NCBI RefSeq assembly: GCF_009873495.1
Contig: NZ_CP046703.1
Coordinates: 2,170,001 to 2,234,000, forward strand
Reading direction: 5' to 3'
DNA from: Nostoc sp. ATCC 53789
GTDB taxonomy: Bacteria > Cyanobacteriota > Cyanobacteriia > Cyanobacteriales > Nostocaceae
DNA: 64,000 bases
A model generated the notes under the pieces. That model was not told the DNA's origin. It did not search any database and saw nothing but the letters and a program-made list of their open reading frames with translations. Below, piece by piece: positions 24,803 through 33,021 of this stretch. The translations under genes and the position numbers were made by a program. Within the stretch, counting starts at the first letter, position 1. Each line of letters begins with the position of its first letter.

Positions 24803-26671
24803 TTATTGGCAATGATAAAGTTCGTATTCGTAGCCGTCTACGCTTGGCAAAGATTTAGTATCAGCGACGCATGTTTTGACAGCTTCTGCTACTGGGGCAT
24901 GAAAGTTTACCGACCACAAATCAAAAGGTCGTGGTAGCGTCTTTAAGGTATTTTCTAGAGCAATGGTGGAAGTATTCGGATCTTGATATTGATGGGCAAG
25001 GAGAAACAAAGAATTTTGGGGCGAATTGGCAAGTTTCAACTCTCTAGCTACTCCCATCATTTCCCCAGTGTGTATATAACTTTTGTGAGTAGTGGCAATC
25101 AGTACTGGTACTGGGGATATTTGTTGGATGAGTTGCACAAACAGGTCAGGACGATAATATTTTTGATAGCCGAGATTGCAGATTACTGTGACTGCACTAA
25201 AAAATCCCATCAGCCAAATTAACATCACGGCTTTTTTACCGTTTATTCCCCATTTACCTATGCTTTGTATGCCATTTTTCCCTTGTTCTCTTTCCATCAA
25301 TTCTTGGGGAGGATGCCAACACACTGCAAGACTTGCACCTAGCAAGACAACGATCGCAGGATAGTAAACAAAGTTATATCTAGCGCCTCTGGTCAGGTCA
25401 ATACCCAAAAAGTACGTAAAGATCAAAAATAAAGCGATCGCACTGACCACAATTCCAATAAACACCTGAATCATAATCCGGTTTTCTGGATGCTGTAGTT
25501 GAATTTTGATCCCACGCAGCAAAATTGGTACTGCCCAAATAAAGAAAGCCAGCATCACTATTCCAGAAGGAATCACCACCAAAGCTTGAGAAGATTCAAC
25601 TGGTAACAGGGAAATCATTGCAATCAATGTTCCTAAAGCTTGAAAAATTGGGCTTAACCAATCTAGTCCAACGCGCGAACCTCGAATCCACTCGGTCAAA
25701 ATTCCACGATTTTTGTTCTCTAACAAGATTGGTATCCAAATTAAACCCGCCACCAAAGTACCTACCGCAACGGCATAAATTCGCCGCCAGAGAGAAGAGA
25801 AGAGGAGAGAAAATTTGGTGCTAGTTTGCAATTGAAGCCAAGCCAGAGAAATCAAAACTACGGCTTCTGTGTAGAGGGTGAAGGTGAAAAAATAATGAGT
25901 AGCAATACCTAAAGCATTAACTGCTACCCAGGAAAGTGCTACCCATATAGGTAAAGGTGTGCGGTTTTGAATATGACGTGTGGCAATTACTAAGCAAGTG
26001 AGAGAACCAATCACCCATAAAATTGCCAAAGTATAATGACGTGCTTCTTGTGCTAAAAATACGGCGTAGGGTGATACTGCGATCGTGGCAGCAGCCAATT
26101 GTCCCACTATTCTCGAACGAAATGCTACTTTACCTAATACGTAAACACACGGTATTGAGGCAGCACCGAATATAGCAGGTAGCGATCGCGCTGCAAATAG
26201 CGATACTAATCCCCCTTCGCTAGGAAATAATTTCATCCACAGGTGAGCCAGCACAAAATACAGAGGTGGATGACTATCTTGTGTAGCTAAGTTATGAATG
26301 ACATCACCAATACTAGCTGCTGGGTTTGGTTGCAGTGGTTGTAATAAGATATCAGGTGCGATCGCCTGATCTAGGGGTACTGATAAAAAATTGTTACCCA
26401 AGCTAAACACTAAGGTGGAAAACTCATCGGTCCAAGGAGACTTTGTTGTCAAGTTGGTTAGGCGTAAGCTAATTCCGATGAGCAACCACATCAAAATCAG
26501 CAAAGGGTGAAGCCAGGAAGGTGGGAGGCGAGCTTGCCAATAATTATACCAGTGCTTGTGTTGTGAGGCAGAACTAGTATCTACAATCTGTACACAAGGG
26601 TCAGTAGATGTAGGTAGCAACGAGATAATTTTTTTGTAAAAATAAAATGCACCTTTGAAAATAATTCTCAT
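24803..26671 (-). CDS. GT-C fold membrane glycosyltransferase (GT39/ArnT-like)
   Basis: The 622-residue polytopic protein has about 11-12 hydrophobic segments. Near the first one is the acidic motif SPWTDEFSTLVF, followed by the GT39-type loop DSHPPLYFVLAHLWMKLF. These match the catalytic acidic residues and substrate loop of dolichyl/undecaprenyl-phosphate-sugar transferases such as PMT and ArnT. It probably moves a sugar from a polyprenyl-phosphate carrier to a lipid or protein on the periplasmic side. The acceptor is unknown. The C-terminal 100 residues after the last helix are a soluble tail. It lies upstream, on the same strand, of the nucleotidyltransferase fusion, with the 97-bp repeat between them. 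Confidence 0.85.
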   Translation of the reverse strand: MRIIFKGAFYFYKKIISLLPTSTDPCVQIVDTSSASQHKHWYNYWQARLPPSWLHPLLILMWLLIGISLRLTNLTTKSPWTDEFSTLVFSLGNNFLSVPLDQAIAPDILLQPLQPNPAASIGDVIHNLATQDSHPPLYFVLAHLWMKLFPSEGGLVSLFAARSLPAIFGAASIPCVYVLGKVAFRSRIVGQLAAATIAVSPYAVFLAQEARHYTLAILWVIGSLTCLVIATRHIQNRTPLPIWVALSWVAVNALGIATHYFFTFTLYTEAVVLISLAWLQLQTSTKFSLLFSSLWRRIYAVAVGTLVAGLIWIPILLENKNRGILTEWIRGSRVGLDWLSPIFQALGTLIAMISLLPVESSQALVVIPSGIVMLAFFIWAVPILLRGIKIQLQHPENRIMIQVFIGIVVSAIALFLIFTYFLGIDLTRGARYNFVYYPAIVVLLGASLAVCWHPPQELMEREQGKNGIQSIGKWGINGKKAVMLIWLMGFFSAVTVICNLGYQKYYRPDLFVQLIQQISPVPVLIATTHKSYIHTGEMMGVARELKLANSPQNSLFLLAHQYQDPNTSTIALENTLKTLPRPFDLWSVNFHAPVAEAVKTCVADTKSLPSVDGYEYELYHCQ

Positions 26672-27674
26672 TGCCAGACCTTATACCAATGGATTTGTAG
26701 ATTTGACGTTTGAGATTTAAGTTCGTTCTAAAATCTAAGAACAAAAATCAAAATCTCAAATCCCTCGTTGTGATTATTTAACATTAGTGACGCACTAGCT
26801 AAGTTTCATCCCATTTCGGAGGGGATTCAAACCCCTTCTAAATTAAGCCTTCTGCCTTCTTCAACTGAATTTTAAGTTTAACCACTATTTTGTGTTACGT
26901 ATCAACGCTTACACAATTTTTTATCCCAAAAATTAATCAATACTGTACCATTAAGCCAGCGAAGTCAGCAAATATACAGTTGGTCGAGACTATGTAAAGA
27001 CTTTTTTAGATTAGTATATTAGTTATACTAATCTAAAATCATTAGTTGGTTAATAACTATAAGTTAAAAAGTACTAGTTTACCAAATTTTAAAATTGGTG
27101 GTCAACAAAAAAGTAATGAGTACAGATTAAGAAGTAATGGAATTCTGAATCCTGAGTTATTATTGAATCCAGCTAAATTACCTTGATATTTAGCTATATA
27201 GTTAAATATTTTTAGGTCATAGTAACGCTGTGTTGCAATAAAAAGTGTAGTTAAAATCAATGAAACCCGCCTTAAATGGCGATTATTATCTTATCAACCA
27301 CAAGAGCTAGAAAGCAATTCAAAATCCAAAATGTTTGTGTAGTAGCCTCATAGATAAAAAGCACAATACTAGCAAGCTTTTTGGCATTCAGAATGTCCCA
27401 ATCTGATACATATTAGCTTCTTAAAGTCAAGAGATTTGCACTTTTACAAGAATTTATCGACATATATAAAAATAAAATTAACAAAAATTAATATTCGTGT
27501 AAATTAAGTATACTATTTAGCAGCCATTGGATTGTAAATCTCTCAAAAGTAACAGCATAAAATCCCCCAAGAGGGCATTGCAAAAAAGGTGAAAATTTTG
27601 TTTGTTATTAATTTAATGCCTTTGTTTATTGCTGGTATTGAGTAAATAAACATCTAAAAAATACAGGGTAGATC
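26672..27674. other. 1-kb AT-rich intergenic region between divergent genes
   Basis: No gene is recognised. I see an imperfect hairpin near 26694-26765 (TTTGAGATTT...AAATCTCAAAT), the perfect palindrome at 27004-27038 and otherwise AT-rich DNA. I looked for cobalamin-riboswitch blocks upstream of the transporter and did not find them. Confidence 0.5.
27004..27038. repeat. Perfect 15-bp-arm palindrome
   Basis: TTTTAGATTAGTATA is followed by a 5-base spacer and its exact reverse complement. It is preceded and followed by AT-rich DNA and lies 337 bp from the nearest gene start. It could be an operator, a terminator-like hairpin or a transposon end. Confidence 0.6.
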
Positions 27675-28598
27675 ATGCACATTCCTGATGGATTTGTTTC
27701 CGTTCCGGTGGCAGGGGCTACTGGTTTAGCCAGTGTAGCAGCACTTTTTATTGCCTTCGAGCGATCGCAAGAAGCTTTTGGTATCCGTCGTGCGCCCATA
27801 CTGGGATTAACCACTGCCTTTATTTTTGCCGCCCAGATGATCAATTTTCCGGTAGCTGGAGGTACTAGTGGTCACTTATTAGGAGGAACCTTAGCTGCGA
27901 TCGTTTTGGGTAGTCCGTGGGCAGGGACGTTGTGTATTGCCACAGTTTTAATTATTCAAGCTGTGCTATTTGCTGATGGTGGCATTACAGCCTTGGGAGC
28001 AAACATTTTCAATATGGCAGTAGTTGGTGTTTGGGTAGGCTGGATTTTAACCCAAACCTTGCAACGGCTGTTGGGGGGATTTAAAGGGCGTTTACCCCTA
28101 GCTGCTGGTATAGCTGCTGGCGTAAGTGTAGTGGTAGCTGCCATAGCTTGTGCTATTGAGTTAGCCCTCTCTGGTACTGCACCTGTAGCCATAGTTTTAC
28201 CAGCTATGGCTGGCGTACATATTTTGATTGGCATTGGCGAAGGGATAATTACTGGGGGTGTGCTGACTTATTTAGCTACAGCCCGACCAGATTTGTTACC
28301 AGGGGAACAGCAGGAATTTCGCGGGTGGTCAGTGCCTATTGTCACCATTTTCTTGATTGCAGGAGTACTGTCACTCTTCGCCTCAGCCTGGCCTGATGGT
28401 TTGGAAAAAGTTGCTGAAAATACAGGTTTCATTGATTTAGCTGCGAAAGTCCGGGTAATTGTGCCGACTCCCTTAGCTGACTATACTATTAAGGGTTTGG
28501 GGCCAATTGGTACTAGTATCGCTGGACTTATGGGAGCTACAGTTTGCTTTGCTGTAGCCTTTGGGATTGCCAAGGTGGTGAAACCAAAGAATGCTTAA
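27675..28598 (+). CDS. cbiM: ECF nickel/cobalt transporter substrate-binding component CbiM (with C-terminal PDGLE domain)
   Basis: The 307-residue protein begins MHIPDGF, where Met1, His2 and a later His form the metal site of CbiM/NikM S-components. FPVAGGTSGHLLGGTLAA and GANIFNMAVVG are further family blocks. About seven membrane helices follow. The C-terminal part contains ASAWPDGLEKVAENTGF, the PDGLE (CbiN/NikN-like) domain, so this is an M-N fusion. It imports Ni2+ or Co2+ with the products of the next two genes, and overlaps cbiQ by 8 bp. Nickel is favoured because no cobalamin riboswitch is seen and urease genes occur in the window, but this is inference. Confidence 0.93.
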   Translation: MHIPDGFVSVPVAGATGLASVAALFIAFERSQEAFGIRRAPILGLTTAFIFAAQMINFPVAGGTSGHLLGGTLAAIVLGSPWAGTLCIATVLIIQAVLFADGGITALGANIFNMAVVGVWVGWILTQTLQRLLGGFKGRLPLAAGIAAGVSVVVAAIACAIELALSGTAPVAIVLPAMAGVHILIGIGEGIITGGVLTYLATARPDLLPGEQQEFRGWSVPIVTIFLIAGVLSLFASAWPDGLEKVAENTGFIDLAAKVRVIVPTPLADYTIKGLGPIGTSIAGLMGATVCFAVAFGIAKVVKPKNA

Positions 28599-29244
28599 AC
28601 TTTCTTTGCCATTACGTTTGCAGCTGTCTCTAGTGATAGTGGTGGGAGCAGCGTTATTAAAATATCATGCTTGGTATTGCTTAGGTGTATATGCCGCGAT
28701 CGCACTTTTATGGGCTTGGCTGTTGCGCGTATCAATTCGCCACTTGGGAGGATTACTCGGTACAGAATTGATTTTTTTGTCATTGCTAGCCTTGCCTTTG
28801 GGATGGGAAAGAGCCAGCTTTTTACTGCTTCGTTCGCTGGTTTGTCTAGTTACTATGAATAGTTTTTTGTTAACCTTACCGCCCCACAGCTTTGGTATAG
28901 CCCTGAAAGGCTTACCTGTACCAGCACCTTTAAAGGAAAACTTGTTGTTAGCTGGGCAATATATGGAAATTTTGCTCTCAGAAGTAACCCGGATGCAGCG
29001 CAGCGCTCAATTACGTGGTCTGAATGGAACTACGGGATGGTTGCGCTACGCCAGTGCTGCCATGATTGGAGCCTTGTACCTCCGCAGTCTGGATAGGGCA
29101 GAACGAGTCTATGGGGCAATGGTAATTCGCGGTTACAACGGGCAATTGCCTATCGATTCTCCTCTCAGACCGAAAGAGCGTTTTGCCGTATTACTAGCTT
29201 GTGCGATCGCTGCTACTGTAACCCTAACTTCTTACAAAATTTAA
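28591..29244 (+). CDS. cbiQ: ECF transporter transmembrane component CbiQ
   Basis: The 217-residue T-component has four to five hydrophobic segments and the two cytoplasmic coupling motifs, visible as SAQLRGLNG and ERVYGAMVIRGYNG (the A-R-G type signatures that contact the ATPase). It couples CbiM to CbiO. Translation is probably coupled to cbiM through the 8-bp overlap. Confidence 0.92.
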   Translation: MLKLSLPLRLQLSLVIVVGAALLKYHAWYCLGVYAAIALLWAWLLRVSIRHLGGLLGTELIFLSLLALPLGWERASFLLLRSLVCLVTMNSFLLTLPPHSFGIALKGLPVPAPLKENLLLAGQYMEILLSEVTRMQRSAQLRGLNGTTGWLRYASAAMIGALYLRSLDRAERVYGAMVIRGYNGQLPIDSPLRPKERFAVLLACAIAATVTLTSYKI

Positions 29245-29280
29245 CCCAATCCTCACTCCGCAATATTGAGTTTGTGAATC

Positions 29281-30045
29281 TTGAAATCTTTAACATCTAA
29301 TCCCCAACCACCAACCCATAACCCCCACGCAACTGTTGTTGAAGTTGATAATTTGGTCTATGCCTATTCTCGCCAAGAGCCGGTATTACAAGAAATTTCT
29401 TTTACTTTGAATAAAGGCGATCGCGTCGCCTTGATGGGAGCAACTGGTTCTGGAAAAAGCACCTTGCTAGAGAACCTAATCGGCTTAAAACAACCCCAGA
29501 CGGGGAAAATTACCATTAATGGCATCCCGCTAGAAACCAAAACTCTACCCCAAATACGTCGTCAAATTGGCTTTAGCTTTCAAGATGCCAACGATCAACT
29601 ATTTATGCCCACCATCTTGGAAGATATTACCTTTGGCCCACGCAACTACGGAATGTCACCAGCAGAGGCTAGCGATCGCGCCCGGCAGTTATTAGCTGAT
29701 TTCGGACTAGAAGCTTACGCTAATCGTTCCGCTCACGAACTTTCTGGTGGGCAAAAACGCCTTGCTGCCCTAGCCTCAATTTTAGCCCTAGACCCGACAA
29801 TTCTAATTTTGGATGAGCCGACTAACGGTCTCGATCCAGCATGGCGACGACATTTAGCGCAAGTGTTGTTAAAGTTACCAGTGCAGGTGATGTTAATTGC
29901 CTCCCATGACCTAAATTGGTTAGGTAGAGTTACGCAACGTGCTTTGGTGCTGTCTGGTGGCCGAATTCAAATAGACGGCAATATTCAGCCACTTCTGCAA
30001 GATGGTGCTACTTTAGACCAATTAGGTTTGCCCATAGATTGGTAA
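29281..30045 (+). CDS. cbiO: ECF transporter ATPase CbiO
   Basis: The 254-residue ABC ATPase has Walker A GATGSGKST, Q-loop FSFQDANDQLF, signature ELSGGQKRLAALA, Walker B ILILDEPTNGLD and the switch His in ASHDL. It energises the CbiMQ metal transporter. The start appears to be TTG at 29281, which gives a Pro/His-rich 16-residue leader before VVEVDNLVYAY. No ATG is available near the domain start. It lies 36 bp after cbiQ, in the same operon. Confidence 0.92.
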   Translation: MKSLTSNPQPPTHNPHATVVEVDNLVYAYSRQEPVLQEISFTLNKGDRVALMGATGSGKSTLLENLIGLKQPQTGKITINGIPLETKTLPQIRRQIGFSFQDANDQLFMPTILEDITFGPRNYGMSPAEASDRARQLLADFGLEAYANRSAHELSGGQKRLAALASILALDPTILILDEPTNGLDPAWRRHLAQVLLKLPVQVMLIASHDLNWLGRVTQRALVLSGGRIQIDGNIQPLLQDGATLDQLGLPIDW

Positions 30046-30106
30046 TTTGAAATTGGGGCATGGGCCAATACTGCTCGGTTAACCATTTTTAACTCGGCAT
30101 TGGTTT

Positions 30107-30178
30107 TGGGGAAAAGGTTAAAGGGTAAAGGTTAAAGGTTTTTTCTTTCCCCTTTCCCCTTACCCTTTTCCCCAAAAC
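30107..30178. repeat. Hairpin-forming repeat GGGGAAAAGG.../...CCTTTTCCCC
   Basis: TTTTGGGGAAAAGGTTAAAG faces CCTTACCCTTTTCCCCAAAA across a T-rich centre. It lies 60 bp after cbiO and could end that transcript, although its size and tandem units look like a mobile STRR. Confidence 0.6.
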
Positions 30179-30298
30179 TCGACAAGTATTGGGGCATGGG
30201 CACAGAAGTGGAGTTTAAAGAATCATCCACTATTCTCTCTGCCCATTGCCCGTAATATTAGATACTATATTTTGGGTTTTATTGCTGTTGGGGTGTTA

Positions 30299-30775
30299 AT
30301 GTCTGTTTTACATAAATATACTGTTATTGCTCCTGTTAGCCTGAGCATCGCTTTGTTCGTTACCAGTTGCAGCGAAAATAAAGTTTCTCAGTGCCAACGA
30401 CTGATTCGAGTTGTAAATGCCGGAACTTCTCTGATTGATAACAATAAAGGAACGCAAGTCATCACCAGCATACAACTATCTAAAGATTTAGAATTTGTGA
30501 CTAAATCGATTAAGGAACTGAATTTAAAAGATCCCAAGCTAAAAGAATATCAAAGCGGTTTTGTCAATATTTTTCAGAATCTTAGTCAAGCGATCGCCAA
30601 AGCCGGTAGAGCGCTTGGTGCAACCAAGACAGCAGAAGCTTCAGAATCGGGTAGAGAAAAAATCCAAAAGGCTAGAGCCGAAATTGACTCAGCACTGACA
30701 ACAGCTACAACTCTTGGTAAGCAGTCAGATACGTTAGTCAATCAGATGAATAAGTATTGTAGCCAGCCAGAATAA
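30299..30775 (+). CDS. Small predicted lipoprotein, function unknown
   Basis: From the ATG at 30299 the product is 158 residues. It has a short basic start, a hydrophobic segment APVSLSIALFV and a lipobox TSC, giving a mature Cys-led protein. The mature part is helical and charged (SKDLEFVTKSIKELNLKD, GREKIQKARAEIDSALTTA), with a pair of further Cys residues (QCQRL near the start, KYCSQPE at the end). I do not recognise a specific family. An in-frame start at 30272 is also possible. Confidence 0.7.
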   Translation: MSVLHKYTVIAPVSLSIALFVTSCSENKVSQCQRLIRVVNAGTSLIDNNKGTQVITSIQLSKDLEFVTKSIKELNLKDPKLKEYQSGFVNIFQNLSQAIAKAGRALGATKTAEASESGREKIQKARAEIDSALTTATTLGKQSDTLVNQMNKYCSQPE

Positions 30776-30784
30776 TTTATCTGG

Positions 30785-30876
30785 GGAATTGGGAAGAGGA
30801 CTTGGGGACAAGGAGAATTGGGGACAAGGAGAAAGACTTGTTTCAAGTTCTCACCTCTTGTCCCCTTGTCCCCCTG
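30785..30876. repeat. 97-bp dispersed repeat, copy 2 (partner at 24701)
   Basis: Nearly identical to 24701-24797, including GGGAAGAGGACTTGGGGACA, the AAGACTTGTTTCAAGTTCTC centre and the CTTGTCCCC units. It lies directly behind the lipoprotein gene. High identity implies recent movement or gene conversion. Confidence 0.8.
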
Positions 30877-30991
30877 CTCCCCTGCCCACCCCAGCTATAG
30901 TAATTTTTATCACTCTTTTTTCATAAATTTTCCTGATATACACCAACTTTGTCTGTCAAAAGAAATATTGGTGCAAGTCAAATGAAATACC

Positions 30992-32884
30992 ATGAGTGAT
31001 ATTAGTCTACTGATGGCGGGTGTGCTAGCAACAGGGCCAATCTCTGCCCTTAATTTACCAGAACAGCCTGTAATCACGCCAGATAATCTGGTGCAGCAGT
31101 CAACACAAGAAAATTTATCTCAAGTTGTTTCGCCTGCTGAAATTACACCACCTGAATTTGTGCAGCCAGATATAACTACTTCATCAGCTATAAAGCATAA
31201 GTACGAAAATATACTTAAAAAAAGCAGAGAAAAAATTCAATTTATAAATTCCCCTGATTTACCTAAGTTAAAAAACACTCAAGCTGTAACAGAAGTTGCA
31301 CAGAACCAGGAAAACACAGAAGAATTCTCTCTATCTCCTCAGCCTCCTGACTCAGACAACCAAATGTCTCAAGTCACATCGGTGTCACAACTTAAAGACG
31401 TGCAACCTTCCGACTGGGCTTTTGATGCTTTGCAATCTCTAGTAGAACGCTATGGCTGCATTGCGGGATACCACGATGGGAATTATCTGGGAAACCGCAC
31501 TATCAGCCGTTATGAATTTGCGGCTGGTTTAAACGCTTGTTTAGAGAGGATTAACGAAGCGATGCCTGCGTCGGGCTACGCCTACGCTAATAATAAAATT
31601 AATACTGTTAATAGTGAAGATTTAATCCTGCTGCAAAGGTTGCAAAGCGAATTTAAAGCAGAGTTGCAGCAATTACAGCAGCGTGTTGAGGCTGTAGAAA
31701 ACCGGACTACTGAATTACAAGCCAATCAGTTTTCCACAACTACCAGATTATTTGGTCAAGCCGTTTTTAGCGTCCAGGGAACCAATAGCCCCGATGTGGA
31801 TTTGTTTCCTAGAGATGGAGTCCCTGAACGTCAGGGAAAAACCAATCTGACTTTTACAAGTAGCACCCAACTAACCTTAGCAACTTCATTTACAGGGCGA
31901 GATTTGCTGTTAACAGGGCTATCTGCTGGTAATTTAGGTTCTAATGCAGCGTTGCTATCTACCAATATGGGGCGGTTGGGTTTCGAGTCAAATACAGACA
32001 ACAATCTAGTTGTTAGTGACTTATCTTATCGATTTGTCGTCTCGGATAACTTGGGAATTGTCGTAGGTACGGCGGGAGTCAACCCCATTAACACCTTTCG
32101 AGGTATTAGTCCTTTAGAAGGTTCTAGCGACGGTGCAATTTCTCTATTTGGTCAGCGTAACCCGATTTTAAGTATTGGCAACGGCACTGGCGGTATAGGC
32201 TTTGATTGGCAAATTAGCGATCGCATCAGTTTACAAGGCGTTTATAGTGCAGAAATAGCCAGTTTTCCAAGCAACATCAACCAGGGCGGACTATTCGGCG
32301 GTAGATTTACTGCTGGCACTCAGTTAAGTTTAGCACCCACCAATAATATCGATATCGGCGTACATTATCTTTATTCTCACTCCCCAGATGGCTTACTGGG
32401 AACTGGTATCGGCGATTCTCAACTGATTTCGCCTTTTGCAGATGCAACAGCTTTTGATACCCAAGCCATTGGCGCGACGGTCGCTTGGCGAATCAACCCT
32501 AACTTGCAATTGGGCGGTTGGGGTGGCTTTACTTCTTCCAAACCATTCAACCTTCCTGGAAGTGTAGAAACTACAAACTGGATGGTGTTCGCGGCCTTTC
32601 CCAATTTGCTGCGTCCTGGAAATTTAGGGGGCGTTCTCGTCGGACAACCGCCCAAAATTACTTCGAGTACTTTACCCGATGGCTTCAATTTTCCTAAGTT
32701 TTCTGATGGGGGAACAGCAGGTGGACGTAGTGACACATCAATTCACGTAGAACTTTTTTACCGCGCCCAGTTGAGCGACAATATCGCCCTGACTCCAGGC
32801 TTATTCGTTATTTTCAATCCCGATCACAATGCTGCTAACGATACTTTAGTCGTTGCAGCATTAAGGGCAACTTTCCGGTTTTAA
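30992..32884 (+). CDS. Iron-uptake porin (SLH domain + OprB-type beta-barrel)
   Basis: The 630-residue outer-membrane protein has an SLH domain (about 131-190, VSQLKDVQPSDWAFDALQSL, YGCIAGYHDGNYLGNRTISR) that anchors to peptidoglycan. A short coiled coil (QRLQSEFKAELQQLQQRVEA) and an OprB-like barrel follow, ending in the phenylalanine typical of outer-membrane proteins (RATFRF). Cyanobacterial homologues (SomA/SomB, iron-uptake porins) pass inorganic iron and other solutes. The N terminus lacks a clear signal peptide with a basic start, so translation may begin upstream or the signal is weak. A repeat-derived insert sits between SLH and coiled coil (about residues 189-199). Confidence 0.9.
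   Translation: MSDISLLMAGVLATGPISALNLPEQPVITPDNLVQQSTQENLSQVVSPAEITPPEFVQPDITTSSAIKHKYENILKKSREKIQFINSPDLPKLKNTQAVTEVAQNQENTEEFSLSPQPPDSDNQMSQVTSVSQLKDVQPSDWAFDALQSLVERYGCIAGYHDGNYLGNRTISRYEFAAGLNACLERINEAMPASGYAYANNKINTVNSEDLILLQRLQSEFKAELQQLQQRVEAVENRTTELQANQFSTTTRLFGQAVFSVQGTNSPDVDLFPRDGVPERQGKTNLTFTSSTQLTLATSFTGRDLLLTGLSAGNLGSNAALLSTNMGRLGFESNTDNNLVVSDLSYRFVVSDNLGIVVGTAGVNPINTFRGISPLEGSSDGAISLFGQRNPILSIGNGTGGIGFDWQISDRISLQGVYSAEIASFPSNINQGGLFGGRFTAGTQLSLAPTNNIDIGVHYLYSHSPDGLLGTGIGDSQLISPFADATAFDTQAIGATVAWRINPNLQLGGWGGFTSSKPFNLPGSVETTNWMVFAAFPNLLRPGNLGGVLVGQPPKITSSTLPDGFNFPKFSDGGTAGGRSDTSIHVELFYRAQLSDNIALTPGLFVIFNPDHNAANDTLVVAALRATFRF
31559..31587. repeat. Short repeat GCGATGCCTGCG...CTACGCCTACGC inside porin frame
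   Basis: The 29-bp stretch has the GC-rich, dyad-like composition of the GCGATGCCTGCGGCGGGC-type repeats scattered in Nostoc genomes (recalled knowledge). It is translated as MPASGYAYA between the SLH domain and the coiled coil. Confidence 0.5.
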
Positions 32885-32919
32885 CTTTATACTGATGAAA
32901 ATGTAATAAAGATCGCTAT

Positions 32920-32946
32920 TTTCATACTGATCATTTCAGTATGAAA
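32920..32946 (+). terminator. Hairpin after porin gene
   Basis: TTTCATACTGA and TTCAGTATGAAA give an 11-bp stem with a 5-base loop, 36 bp past the porin stop. It lacks a T-run, but its position fits a transcript-end structure. Confidence 0.45.
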
Positions 32947-33021
32947 TGCTTGTATCGCCCAATAGAAGGCACGAAAAGCTGCGCGTATTTTTTTATATGT
33001 GATTAAAGGAGCAAATTTTTC

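Noticed and set aside
27040..27674. Cobalamin riboswitch upstream of cbiM
   Set aside because: Reading the leader I could not find the conserved GCCACTG and related blocks; a covariance-model search would be needed to be certain.
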